Assembly: GCA_035507155.1 (NCBI GenBank)
Contig: DATJOK010000286.1
Span: 1 to 18,966, forward strand
DNA: 18,966 nucleotides
Source of the DNA: DASZHJ01 sp035507155
GTDB lineage: Bacteria > Pseudomonadota > Alphaproteobacteria > ATCC43930 > CGMCC-115725
Reading direction: 5' to 3'
Every line of letters starts with the position of its first letter. Position 1 is the first letter of the stretch. Shown piece after piece: positions 6,464-13,764 of this stretch. The notes beneath the pieces were generated by a model, which had not been told where the DNA came from, searched no databases, and saw only the letters and a list, made by a program, of their open reading frames with translations. Both the position numbers and the translations under genes were made by a program.

Positions 6464-7661
6464 AACGCCGCAGGCGGATATTCGGGGGATTCTGATCGTC
6501 GACGACGACGCGGACTTCGCGGAGTCGCTGGGCGACCTGCTGCAGCCGCAAGGCTATGAAGTCCGCCTCGCCGATAACCCGGAGGCGGCACTGGCGGCGC
6601 TTTCCTGGCCGCATCTCGGCGTCGCGATGCTGGACGTGCGGCTCGGCACGACGTCCGGCGTCGATCTGCTGGCGGGTCTCAAGGCCGAGCGGCCGGATCT
6701 CGTCTGCGTGATGATGACGGCACATGTGGACACGCGGACCGCCATCACCGCGCTGCGGCAGGGCGCCTATGATTATTGCGACAAGTCCGGCGAGCCGAGC
6801 GAGCTGTTTCTGATGCTGGAACGCTGCTTCGAGCGGCGACAGCTGGAGCAGGAGCGAAGCGCCGCCATGGCGGCGCTCCAGCTCGCCAGGGACGAGGCCG
6901 TGGCGGCGCGGGTCCAGGCCGAGGCCGCAAGCCGGTCGAAGTCCGAGTTCCTGGCCACCATGAGCCACGAACTGCGCACGCCGCTCAACGCCATCATCGG
7001 ATTCTCGCAGGTCATGATGACCGAGACGCTGGGGCCGGTCGGAACGCCGCAGTACCGGAGCTACGCCAAGGATATCTTCGACAGCGGCACGCACCTGCTG
7101 GAAATCATCAACGACATTCTCGATCTTTCCAAGGCAGAGGCCGGCAAGCTCGATCTCGACGAGGACTGGACCGATCTTGCCGACGTCGTGCAAGCGACGT
7201 TCCGCCTGGTAGGGCCCCGCGCGGAGCGTGCCGGCGTCGCGCTGGCGATGTCGGCGCCGCCCGATCTTCCCTCGCTCTGGGCGGACGAGCGGAAGCTGAA
7301 GCAGGTGCTGCTCAACCTGATCTCGAACGCGGTCAAGTTCACGCTGGATGGCGGGCGCGTCGAAATCCGCATCTCCTTCGATGCCCGGAGCGGCTATACC
7401 GTCCTGGTCGAGGACAGCGGGATCGGCATCGCGGCGGCGGATCTGCAGCGGGTGCTCGAGCCGTTCGTCCAGGCGGAGAACAGCCTCACCCGGCGGCACC
7501 AGGGCAGCGGTCTTGGCCTGCCGCTCGCGGTCAAGATGACGGAGCTGCACGGCGGTCGCCTCACCATCGCCAGCGATCTCGGTCGGGGCACCCGGGTGCG
7601 CCTGACCCTGCCGCCGCACCGCGCCGCGATCGAGATGACCGGGCCTGCCTATTCGATCTAG
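6447..7661 (+). CDS. Soluble receiver-histidine kinase hybrid
   Basis: This 404-residue protein has no transmembrane segment. An N-terminal receiver (about 13-128) has DDD at 19-21, phospho-acceptor Asp63 in MLDVRLG, Thr91 and Lys113. The proline that usually follows the Lys is replaced by Ser. A helical linker (about 128-165) leads to HisKA with SHELRTPLNAIIGFSQVM (phospho-His174). The HATPase_c domain has NLISNAVKF, DSGIGI and GSGLGL. The arrangement fits a relay in which the upstream heme kinase and double receiver control this kinase's activity. ATG 6447 is chosen because AGGA lies 9 bases upstream; ATG 6438 has no room for a ribosome site. The stop TAG lies in a CTAG shared with aroE on the other strand. 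No HPt or DNA-binding domain is present. Confidence 0.9.
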   Translation: MNLPSETPQADIRGILIVDDDADFAESLGDLLQPQGYEVRLADNPEAALAALSWPHLGVAMLDVRLGTTSGVDLLAGLKAERPDLVCVMMTAHVDTRTAITALRQGAYDYCDKSGEPSELFLMLERCFERRQLEQERSAAMAALQLARDEAVAARVQAEAASRSKSEFLATMSHELRTPLNAIIGFSQVMMTETLGPVGTPQYRSYAKDIFDSGTHLLEIINDILDLSKAEAGKLDLDEDWTDLADVVQATFRLVGPRAERAGVALAMSAPPDLPSLWADERKLKQVLLNLISNAVKFTLDGGRVEIRISFDARSGYTVLVEDSGIGIAAADLQRVLEPFVQAENSLTRRHQGSGLGLPLAVKMTELHGGRLTIASDLGRGTRVRLTLPPHRAAIEMTGPAYSI

Positions 7662-8506
7662 GCGGGGATCGTCGCCTCGACCATGCGGCGGAGCTCCGGC
7701 GTCACCTCCGGCATGACGCCGAACCAGGCCTTGAAGGCGGGGCGCGCCTGATTGAGCAGCATGCCGAGACCATTCACGGTCGAGTTGCCGCGCTTCCTGG
7801 CGGCGGCGAGCAGCGGCGTCTCCAGCGGGATATAGACGATGTCGGAGACCACGGCGCGAGAGGGGAGCTTGTCGAGGGAGATGTCGAGGGCGGGCTGACC
7901 CTGCATGCCCTGGCTCGTCGTGTTGACCAGCAGGCTCGCGTCGGCGATCGCCTCGGCGCGCTGCTCCCAGGGCACTGGCTTCACCGGCGCGCCATATTCG
8001 CGGGCGAGCTGCTCGGCGCGCGCGGCGGTGCGGTTGAGAAGACGGATCTCCCGGGCGCCGCGATCGGCGAGGCTCGCCACCACCGCGCGGGCGCCGCCAC
8101 CGGCGCCCAGCACCACCGCCGGCCCGGCATCGGCGCGCCAGCCCGGCAGCGCCTCGCGCAGGCTCTCGATGTAGCCGAAGCCGTCGTTGTTGAAGCCGTC
8201 GAGGCTGCCGTCCTCGGCGACGACGATGGTGTTGATCGCGCCGATGCGCTTCGCCATCGGGTCGACCCGGTCGAGGAGCCGTATCGCGGTCTCCTTGTGC
8301 GGGATCGTGACGTTGCAGCCGGCAAATCCCAGCGCCGGCAGGCCGCGGAGCGCGTCGGCGAGCCGCTCCGGCTTTACCGGCAGCAGCACATAGGCGCCGG
8401 TCAGCCCGTGCTTCTCGATCCAGTAGCCATGGATCCTCGGCGAGCGGGAATGGCCCACGGGCCAGCCCATGACGCCGGCCAGTCGAAATTTCTGCTGATC
8501 TGCCAT
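7658..8506 (-). CDS. aroE: Shikimate dehydrogenase AroE
   Basis: This 282-residue enzyme interconverts shikimate and 3-dehydroshikimate with NAD(P). The substrate domain has HSRSP (residues 19-23) and NVTIPHKE with catalytic Lys71. The paired Asp is Asp108 in NNDGFGY, where most AroE proteins have NTDG. The dinucleotide domain has GAGGGAR (134-140) and an NRT segment after the second strand, usual for NADP-preferring AroE. The C-terminal GLGMLLNQA motif is intact. It sits downstream of a solute-binding protein and quiC. It may therefore serve catabolism, feeding imported shikimate to the dehydratase, rather than or besides aromatic amino acid synthesis. The ribosome site is weak. The start follows immediately after an upstream in-frame stop, so no longer form is possible. 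Confidence 0.93.
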   Translation of the reverse strand: MADQQKFRLAGVMGWPVGHSRSPRIHGYWIEKHGLTGAYVLLPVKPERLADALRGLPALGFAGCNVTIPHKETAIRLLDRVDPMAKRIGAINTIVVAEDGSLDGFNNDGFGYIESLREALPGWRADAGPAVVLGAGGGARAVVASLADRGAREIRLLNRTAARAEQLAREYGAPVKPVPWEQRAEAIADASLLVNTTSQGMQGQPALDISLDKLPSRAVVSDIVYIPLETPLLAAARKRGNSTVNGLGMLLNQARPAFKAWFGVMPEVTPELRRMVEATIPA

Positions 8507-8539
8507 GGCTAGCCCATTCGGTCGCGATGAGAGGCGAGG

Positions 8540-8571
8540 GGAGCGGCCACCCTACACGAGGGCGCCGCTCC
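8540..8571 (-). other. Hairpin between the solute-binding protein gene and aroE
   Basis: GGAGCGGC (8540-8547) and GCCGCTCC (8564-8571) form an 8-base-pair stem with a 16-base loop in the 86-base gap after the solute-binding protein. There is no T-run. Such intercistronic structures often protect the abundant binding-protein message and reduce read-through into the next gene. Both roles are inferred from position. Confidence 0.35.
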
Positions 8572-8592
8572 GCTCCAGGATCCGCGGCGGCG

Positions 8593-9756
8593 CTATTTGA
8601 ACGCCTCGCCCAGCGGCGGCAGGGTCTTGATGATCACCTGCTTGCCGTCCTTGACCTCCACCAGATAGCTCTCGCGGTCGATGTCGCCCTTCTGGTCGAA
8701 GGTGGTGTCGATCAGCAGGCCCGGATAGTCCTTGGTCGAGAGATGCGCGCCGCGCAGCGCGGCGGCGAAGGCCTTGCGGTCGAACTTGCCGATCTTCTCG
8801 GTGATCGCCTTCACCAGGTAGACCGCGAAATAGCCCTTGATGCCGTTGTGATCGGTGTCGAAGCCGTAGGCCTTCTTGAATTTCGCGGCGAATGCCTTGA
8901 TCAGCGGGTTGGGCGCGTCGGCGCTCAGGCCCACATGACCCTTGGTGCCGTTGGCGGCGGCGCCGGCGAGCTGGATCACCTTGTTGCTGATCAGCACGGT
9001 CTCGCCGTAGATCGGCTTGGAGTAGCCCTGCTTGCGGAGCTCGATCAGCAGGCGCGCCGACTCCTCCTCGTTGAGATAGGCGAAGAGCGCGTCGGCGCCG
9101 GACTTCTGCACCGCCACCACCACGTTGGAGAAGTCGAGCTGGCCCTGCTCGGTGGAGATGTCGGCGAGCACCTTGACGTTGCGCTTGGCGAGCTCCGGCA
9201 GCATGGCGTCGTGACCGCCCTTGCCGAAATCGTTGTTCACGTAGACCACGGCGATGGTCTTCACGCCAGCCTCGCCGGCAAGATAGGTCGCCAGTTTCGG
9301 CATCGCCGCCGACTGGCTGAGCGAGGTGCGGAAGGTGTAGTGGTAGCCCTGCTGGGTGAGCGGCGCCGCCTCGCCGCCCATGATCTGCGGGATCTCCGCC
9401 TGATCCACCGCCGCCATCGTCACCATGACGTCGCCGGAGAAGATCGGTCCCAGGATCACGTAGGGATCCTCGTCGATCGCCTTCGCCACCACCGCCTTGG
9501 CGGTGCCGGGATTGCTCTGGTTGTCGATATGGGTGAGGGCGATCTTGCGGCCTAGAATTCCTCCGGCGGCGTTGATCTCCTGCACTGCCAGGTCGGCGCC
9601 CTTCTGCCAGTTGGTGCCGGACGGCGCGCCGGGGCCGGAGAGCTCGACGGTATCGATGATCTTGACCTCCTGCTGCGCCGCGGCCGGGGTGATCCCCAGC
9701 GCGAGCAGCGGAGCGGCCAACATGCAGGCGAACAACAGAGACACGCTAGGCTTCAT
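8593..9756 (-). CDS. ABC transporter periplasmic solute-binding protein, Liv type (Peripla_BP_6)
   Basis: This 387-residue protein has a Sec signal peptide, MKPSVSLLFACMLAAPLLAL, with likely cleavage after the Ala run near residue 27. The mature part is a two-lobed leucine/amide-type binding protein. It contains VELSGPGAPSGTNWQKGADLA, AAGGILGRKIAL, VILGPIFSGDVMVTM and VVYVNNDFGKGG, all standard for the family. The start is well supported by GGGAGGA about 6 bases upstream. It is the only binding protein in the cluster, while the permeases and ATPases are on the opposite arm, so it almost certainly serves livHMGF. The neighbours quiC and aroE point to a shikimate- or quinate-like acid or another aromatic precursor rather than leucine. 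Specificity cannot be read directly. Confidence 0.9.
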   Translation of the reverse strand: MKPSVSLLFACMLAAPLLALGITPAAAQQEVKIIDTVELSGPGAPSGTNWQKGADLAVQEINAAGGILGRKIALTHIDNQSNPGTAKAVVAKAIDEDPYVILGPIFSGDVMVTMAAVDQAEIPQIMGGEAAPLTQQGYHYTFRTSLSQSAAMPKLATYLAGEAGVKTIAVVYVNNDFGKGGHDAMLPELAKRNVKVLADISTEQGQLDFSNVVVAVQKSGADALFAYLNEEESARLLIELRKQGYSKPIYGETVLISNKVIQLAGAAANGTKGHVGLSADAPNPLIKAFAAKFKKAYGFDTDHNGIKGYFAVYLVKAITEKIGKFDRKAFAAALRGAHLSTKDYPGLLIDTTFDQKGDIDRESYLVEVKDGKQVIIKTLPPLGEAFK

Positions 9757-9906
9757 CGTTTTCCTCCCACTATGATCCTGGCGATTAAACCTCGCCGGAT
9801 ACCCCTGTTGCGGGCCGCTTGCGGCTCCCGCGGTTGCGGCAAACTAGCATCGACCTGCGCACGACAACAGTGCCGCGTGCATCGATCGAGCGCTGGGATG
9901 CGCCAC

Positions 9907-11832
9907 TCAGAGCGCTTGCGCCCAGGCCTCCAGATCGGCCCCGCTCCGTGCCTGGGCCTGCGCCGCCATCCGCACCGGCGCGTTCGCCGCGCCATAGTCG
10001 CGATAGCCGCGGCGCTCGACGATCTCGAAGCAGAAGCGGTCCTCGAAGGGCTCGGTGTAGAGCTGGAAATACTCACCGTCGGGCGAGCGATCGTAGAGGA
10101 TGCGCAGGCGCCGGAGTTGCTCGACGGTCGCCTCGGCGAGGCCGTGCCGCGCGGCGAGATCGTCGTAATAGTTGTCGGGAATCGCAAGCAGGGGAACGCC
10201 GGCGGCGGCCAGGTGCTGAGCGCTGGCGAGGATGTCAGAGGTGCTGAGGGCGATGTGATTGACGCCGGCGCCGCTGTAGATCGAGAGCGAGCGGGCGGTG
10301 GCGGTGTTGCGGCTCTCGGAGATGTTGAGCGGCAGGCGGATGCTGTTGCAGCGGCTCTTGACGGCGCGGCTTCGCACCATGCCGTAGGGATCCGGCAGCG
10401 CCAGCATGTCGTCCGCCTCGAAGCCGAAGATCGCCTTGTAGAAGAGGAGCCAGCTGTCGAGCTCGCCGCCCGGCAGCGCCAGCGCCACATGATCGATGCG
10501 CTGGAGGCCGGCTTCGGGCGCGGCGGCCGTCGCTGCCTCCAGAACGAAATCCACCTCATAGATCGAGGCCGCGCCCTCATGCTGCTCGACGAGATAGATC
10601 AGGCTGCCGTCGGGGGCTCGGATCGCCGGGATCACCAGCTCGTTGGGGCCGACGCGCCCCTCGAAAGGTTGTGCGTGATAGAGGCGAGCGCGGTTGAGGG
10701 CCTGCTGCTTGTGGTCGACGCCGAAGGCCATGGCGCAGACCGAGGGACCGTGCAACAGGAAGAAGGCGTGGGCGAAGGAATCCGGTTCGGCGTCGAGAAT
10801 GAGATTGACGCTGCCCTGCCGGTAGAGCGTCACGTTCTTGGACTTGTGGCGGCCGAGCCTCGCAAAGCCCAGCCGCCCAAGCCATCGCTCGAGCCTCGGC
10901 CCTGATTCCTCGTCGATCGCGAATTCCAGGAATTCGAGGCCGCGATAGGCAGGCGCCGGTGGCGGCGAGAAGAGGTCGGCCGTCCGGCGCGCGGGCGGCG
11001 CCGGCTTTGCCGCAGCCAGAAGCTCGCCCGTCTTCTCTTCGAGATACTGCAGCGAGCGCATGCCGTCGATTGCTGTCCGCCGCGTCGAGGCGGAGCGGAA
11101 ATCGTCGTTGAAGATCTCCAGCGACAGCGGCCCGCCATAGCCGTTGGCGACGATCGGAGCCAGGAAACCCGGCACGTCGAGCTGCCCCTGGCCCGGAAAG
11201 CAGCGGAAATGGCGGCTCCAGGACAGCAGATCCATCTGCAGGCGCGGTGCGTCGGCGATCTGGACGAAGAAGATGCGCTCGCTCGGGATGCGGCCGAGCT
11301 CCGCCAGGTCATCGTCGATGGCGAGGCTATGGAAGCTGTCGACGATCAGACCGAGGCTCGGATGGTTCGCCCGATCGACGATGCGCCAGGCATGCCGGTA
11401 GTCGCGGACCTGGCGCCCCCAGGCCAGCGCCTCATAGCCGAGCTTGATGCCGCGGAGCGCCGCTCGCTCAGCGAGCCGCCCCAGGTCCTCGGCGGCGAGG
11501 GCATCGTCGCCGATCGTGTCCGGCGCCACGCTGCTGCAGATCAGCATCATGCTGGCGCCGAGCGCCTGCATGACGTCGAATTTGCGCTCGGCGCGGTCGA
11601 GGTTCCGCTGCAGCCGCTCGCGAGGGCAGGCCTCGAAGTCCCGGAAAGGTTGATAGAGCGCGATGGAGAGTCCGAGATCGGCGGCGATCCGGCGCACCTC
11701 GTCCGGCGCGCCCGGGAAGTGCAGGAGGTCGTTCTCGAAGATCTCGACGGCGTCGAAGCGCGCCGCGGAGGCGGCCTCCAGCTTCTCCAGCAGGGTGCCG
11801 CTCAGGCAGACGGTGGCGATGGAACGCAGCAT
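9907..11832 (-). CDS. quiC: Two-domain 3-dehydroshikimate dehydratase (QuiC type)
   Basis: This 641-residue fusion has an N-terminal xylose-isomerase-like TIM barrel (1-270) and a C-terminal HPPD-like VOC region (about 295-625). The barrel converts 3-dehydroshikimate to protocatechuate, linking quinate and shikimate breakdown to ring cleavage. The expected metal ligands are present: Glu134 (GYEALAWG), Asp165 (IVDSFHSL), Gln191 (FVQIADAP) and Glu239 (LEIFNDDF). The VOC half keeps a possible second metal triad: His448 (RIDHVALAL), His526 (GVNHIALS) and Glu603 (CFEIVERR). The architecture matches the QuiC proteins of pseudomonads and many alphaproteobacteria, where the second domain's role is unclear. 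It is transcribed divergently from the GntR regulator. The start ATG has only a weak GGGG ribosome site. Confidence 0.92.
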   Translation of the reverse strand: MLRSIATVCLSGTLLEKLEAASAARFDAVEIFENDLLHFPGAPDEVRRIAADLGLSIALYQPFRDFEACPRERLQRNLDRAERKFDVMQALGASMMLICSSVAPDTIGDDALAAEDLGRLAERAALRGIKLGYEALAWGRQVRDYRHAWRIVDRANHPSLGLIVDSFHSLAIDDDLAELGRIPSERIFFVQIADAPRLQMDLLSWSRHFRCFPGQGQLDVPGFLAPIVANGYGGPLSLEIFNDDFRSASTRRTAIDGMRSLQYLEEKTGELLAAAKPAPPARRTADLFSPPPAPAYRGLEFLEFAIDEESGPRLERWLGRLGFARLGRHKSKNVTLYRQGSVNLILDAEPDSFAHAFFLLHGPSVCAMAFGVDHKQQALNRARLYHAQPFEGRVGPNELVIPAIRAPDGSLIYLVEQHEGAASIYEVDFVLEAATAAAPEAGLQRIDHVALALPGGELDSWLLFYKAIFGFEADDMLALPDPYGMVRSRAVKSRCNSIRLPLNISESRNTATARSLSIYSGAGVNHIALSTSDILASAQHLAAAGVPLLAIPDNYYDDLAARHGLAEATVEQLRRLRILYDRSPDGEYFQLYTEPFEDRFCFEIVERRGYRDYGAANAPVRMAAQAQARSGADLEAWAQAL

Positions 11833-11864
11833 GAGGGTGCCCCGCTGCTCTTGAGCCTGGAATG

Positions 11865-11892
11865 ACTATACGGTGATCCGCCAGAAAATCAA
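11865..11892 (-). promoter_or_regulatory. Putative sigma-70 promoter for quiC
   Basis: On the minus strand TTGATT (11892-11887) and TATAGT (11870-11865) are 16 bases apart, matching the consensus at 4 of 6 and 5 of 6 positions. Transcription would start about 25 bases before the quiC ATG. The -35 element touches the first palindrome at 11892-11907, so a bound regulator could block or contact RNA polymerase there. Confidence 0.5.
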
Positions 11893-11927
11893 TAAAATAG
11901 ATTTTATCCTATAAAACGTCATACGTT
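11892..11927. promoter_or_regulatory. Three abutting palindromes, candidate operator of the GntR regulator
   Basis: An AT-rich island in GC-rich surroundings carries ATAAAAT-AG-ATTTTAT (11892-11907), TTTTAT-CCT-ATAAAA (11902-11916) and AACGT-CAT-ACGTT (11915-11927). Each is a perfect inverted repeat around its spacer, and neighbours share half-sites. The third contains GT-N3-AC, the core pattern of GntR-family operators. Placed between quiC and the gntR gene, this is the most likely site for control of both arms. Which palindrome is bound is not known, and parts may serve as promoter elements. Confidence 0.6.
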
Positions 11928-12036
11928 GGAATGAAGGGTTATGCCTCTTCCCCATAAGAGCTCGATTTCATCCCGCTGCAACGGCCCCCTATTGCTTCGC
12001 AGGGAGGCTTCCGACACTCTCCCCGTGGGAGGGGGC

Positions 12037-12765
12037 ATGCGCGACAACGGCAATTTTCCGGCTGAGGCGGTCTCCACCGTCACCGAGACGATCTACCGGC
12101 GCATCCGCCAGGAGATCCTCGACGGTGCCTTCAAGCCCGGTGCCAAGCTGAAGCTCGACACGCTCAAGGCGCGCTATCACGTCAGCGTCAACACCTTGCG
12201 CGAGACGCTCTCGCGGCTGGTGGCGGACGGGCTGGTGCAGAATGAGGGACAGCGCGGCTTCACCGTCGTTCCCGCCTCGCTCGCCGATCTTCGGGACATC
12301 ACCGAGGTGCGGCGCATGCTTGAATGCGAGGCGGCGCGCCGCTCGCTGCAGCGGGCCAGCCTCGACTGGGAATCCGAGCTGGTCGCCGCTTATCACAAGC
12401 TCTCGAAGGTCGAGGCGGTGGTCGACGCCGAAGGCACGAAATACGGCGGGCTGCTGGAACAGTACAATCGCGAGTTCCATGCAGCGCTGATCGCCAATTG
12501 CGGATCGCGCTGGCTGGTCCAGCTGCACCGGATGATGTACGACCAGAGCCTGCGCTATCGCATGCTGGCCTTCCAGGTGAAGGACTTTCCGCGCGAGCAG
12601 TCGCGCCGCGAGCATCGCGAGATCCTCGATGCCGCGCTCGCCCGCGATGCCGAGCGCCTGGCGGCGGTGCTCTCGGCCCATGTCACCAAAGGCGCCGAGC
12701 TCTACGTCGACGTCGAGACGAAAGGACGGGCAGCGGGAGCCGTCAGGCGGCGCAAGCGGCGCTGA
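12037..12765 (+). CDS. GntR family transcriptional regulator, FCD subfamily
   Basis: This 242-residue regulator has an N-terminal winged helix-turn-helix (about 15-78: ETIYRRIRQEILDGAFKPGA, then VSVNTLRETLSRLVADGLV and a QRGFTV wing). An all-helical FCD effector domain follows (about 85-225). The FCD metal site keeps His148, His193 and His215, while the usual Asp before the FH motif is Asn144 (YNREFHAAL). FCD regulators normally bind small organic acids, so the inducer is probably a substrate or intermediate of this cluster. The start at 12037 is chosen for the strong GGGAGGGGG just upstream; an ATG 96 bases earlier would add 32 low-complexity residues. The gene heads the liv arm and diverges from quiC. 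The C-terminus is a basic RRRKRR tail. Confidence 0.9.
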   Translation: MRDNGNFPAEAVSTVTETIYRRIRQEILDGAFKPGAKLKLDTLKARYHVSVNTLRETLSRLVADGLVQNEGQRGFTVVPASLADLRDITEVRRMLECEAARRSLQRASLDWESELVAAYHKLSKVEAVVDAEGTKYGGLLEQYNREFHAALIANCGSRWLVQLHRMMYDQSLRYRMLAFQVKDFPREQSRREHREILDAALARDAERLAAVLSAHVTKGAELYVDVETKGRAAGAVRRRKRR

Positions 12766-12781
12766 GCCTCCCGAGTTTTCG

Positions 12782-12811
12782 TTGACCGTCCGACAAAGGA
12801 TGCTTTATCCA
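12782..12811 (+). promoter_or_regulatory. Possible promoter ahead of livH
   Basis: TTGACC (12782-12787) matches the -35 hexamer at 5 of 6. With an 18-base spacer, TATCCA (12806-12811) is a weak -10 (3 of 6). It lies in the 120-base gap between the regulator and livH and could drive the transporter genes separately. The heptamer TTTATCC here also occurs in the divergent control region at 11903-11909, which may or may not be meaningful. Confidence 0.25.
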
Positions 12812-12885
12812 ATCGGGAGAGAATAAGCGGCGCGCTGCAAAGACGCGTGCCGGCGCAAGGGAGGCTCGGCCGCAGGGCCAATTCC

Positions 12886-13764
12886 GTGGCAGGTTTCGTG
12901 CAGCTGCTGATCTCGGGCCTGGCGACCGGCGCGATCTACGCGCTGGCAGCGATCGGCTTCACCCTGCTGTGGCAGACCTCGCAGACCATCAACTTCGCCC
13001 AGGGCGAATTCGTCATGGTGCCGGCCTTCTTCGTGCTGGCGGCGATGCGCTTCCTCGATCTCGGCTTCTGGCCGGCGATGCTGTTCGGCCTTGTGGTGTC
13101 GTTGGTGCTGCTGGGCGCGGTCTTCAAGCTGGTTCTGGTCGATCCCATGCTGAAGCACGGCGTGCTGCCGCTGGTGATCGCCACCATCGCGCTCGCGATC
13201 TTCATCAAGGAATGGGTGAAGAACCATTACACCGGCGAGGCGCAGCGCTTTCCCAGCATGGTGCCGGACGTCATCTGGCGGTGGGGCGGGGCCGCGATCT
13301 CCAGCTATGACATCCTCGTGCTGGTTGTCGCGGTCGCCGCGGTAGTGGCGCTCCAGCTGTTCCTCACCCGCACGCTGACCGGTCGCTCCATGCAGGCGAC
13401 GGCGCAGAACCGCGCCGTCGCGATCGTGCTCGGCATCAATGTCGAGCGCATGATCCTCCTGACCTTCCTGCTCAATGCCGCCCTGGTGTTCCTCGCCTCC
13501 GTGCTGATCAGCCCGATCTACCTCGCGAAGTTCGATAACGGCGAGACATTGGGGCTCGTTGCCTTCACCGCTGCCATCGTCGGCGGCTTCAACCAGGTGC
13601 GTGGCGCCATCGCTGGCGGCTTCATCATCGGCCTCGCCGACAATCTGACCGCCGCCTATGTGTCGACGCAGTACCGGACCGCGGTGCCGCTGCTGTTGCT
13701 GGTGGCAATCATCCTGTTCCGCCCGCAGGGCCTGCTCGGCCGGGCCGAGGAGCGGACGGTATGA
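12886..13764 (+). CDS. livH: Liv-type ABC transporter permease (LivH family)
   Basis: This 292-residue membrane protein is one of two permeases of a Liv/HAAT importer. The N-terminus AGFVQLLISGLATGAIYALA and the segment TINFAQGEFVM are diagnostic of LivH. About eight hydrophobic helices are visible, and the loop AQNRAVAIVLGINVERM near residue 180 is the usual ATPase-coupling region. GTG 12886 is preferred as start because it gives the family's normal short N-terminus and has AGGG 9 bases upstream. GTG 12847 or GTG 12898 are alternatives. The stop overlaps the livM ATG. The substrate is set by the binding protein at 8593-9756 and is probably not a branched-chain amino acid, given the neighbours. 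Confidence 0.92.
   Translation: MAGFVQLLISGLATGAIYALAAIGFTLLWQTSQTINFAQGEFVMVPAFFVLAAMRFLDLGFWPAMLFGLVVSLVLLGAVFKLVLVDPMLKHGVLPLVIATIALAIFIKEWVKNHYTGEAQRFPSMVPDVIWRWGGAAISSYDILVLVVAVAAVVALQLFLTRTLTGRSMQATAQNRAVAIVLGINVERMILLTFLLNAALVFLASVLISPIYLAKFDNGETLGLVAFTAAIVGGFNQVRGAIAGGFIIGLADNLTAAYVSTQYRTAVPLLLLVAIILFRPQGLLGRAEERTV

Noticed and set aside
6375..7619. 414-codon minus-strand frame opposite the hybrid kinase.
   Set aside because: It is a shadow frame caused by codon bias in GC-rich DNA; no family resemblance.
6776..8512. 578-codon plus-strand frame spanning the hybrid kinase end and aroE.
   Set aside because: It crosses two real genes in a wrong frame and shows only low-complexity Ala/Arg/Gly sequence.
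11941..12036. In-frame upstream ATG that would extend the GntR regulator by 32 residues.
   Set aside because: The extension is unlike GntR N-termini, and the ATG at 12037 has a much better ribosome site.
11904..12810. Shared TTTATCC heptamer in the quiC/gntR and gntR/livH gaps as a repeated operator.
   Set aside because: Seven bases without a conserved palindromic partner at the second site is too weak to call a second operator.
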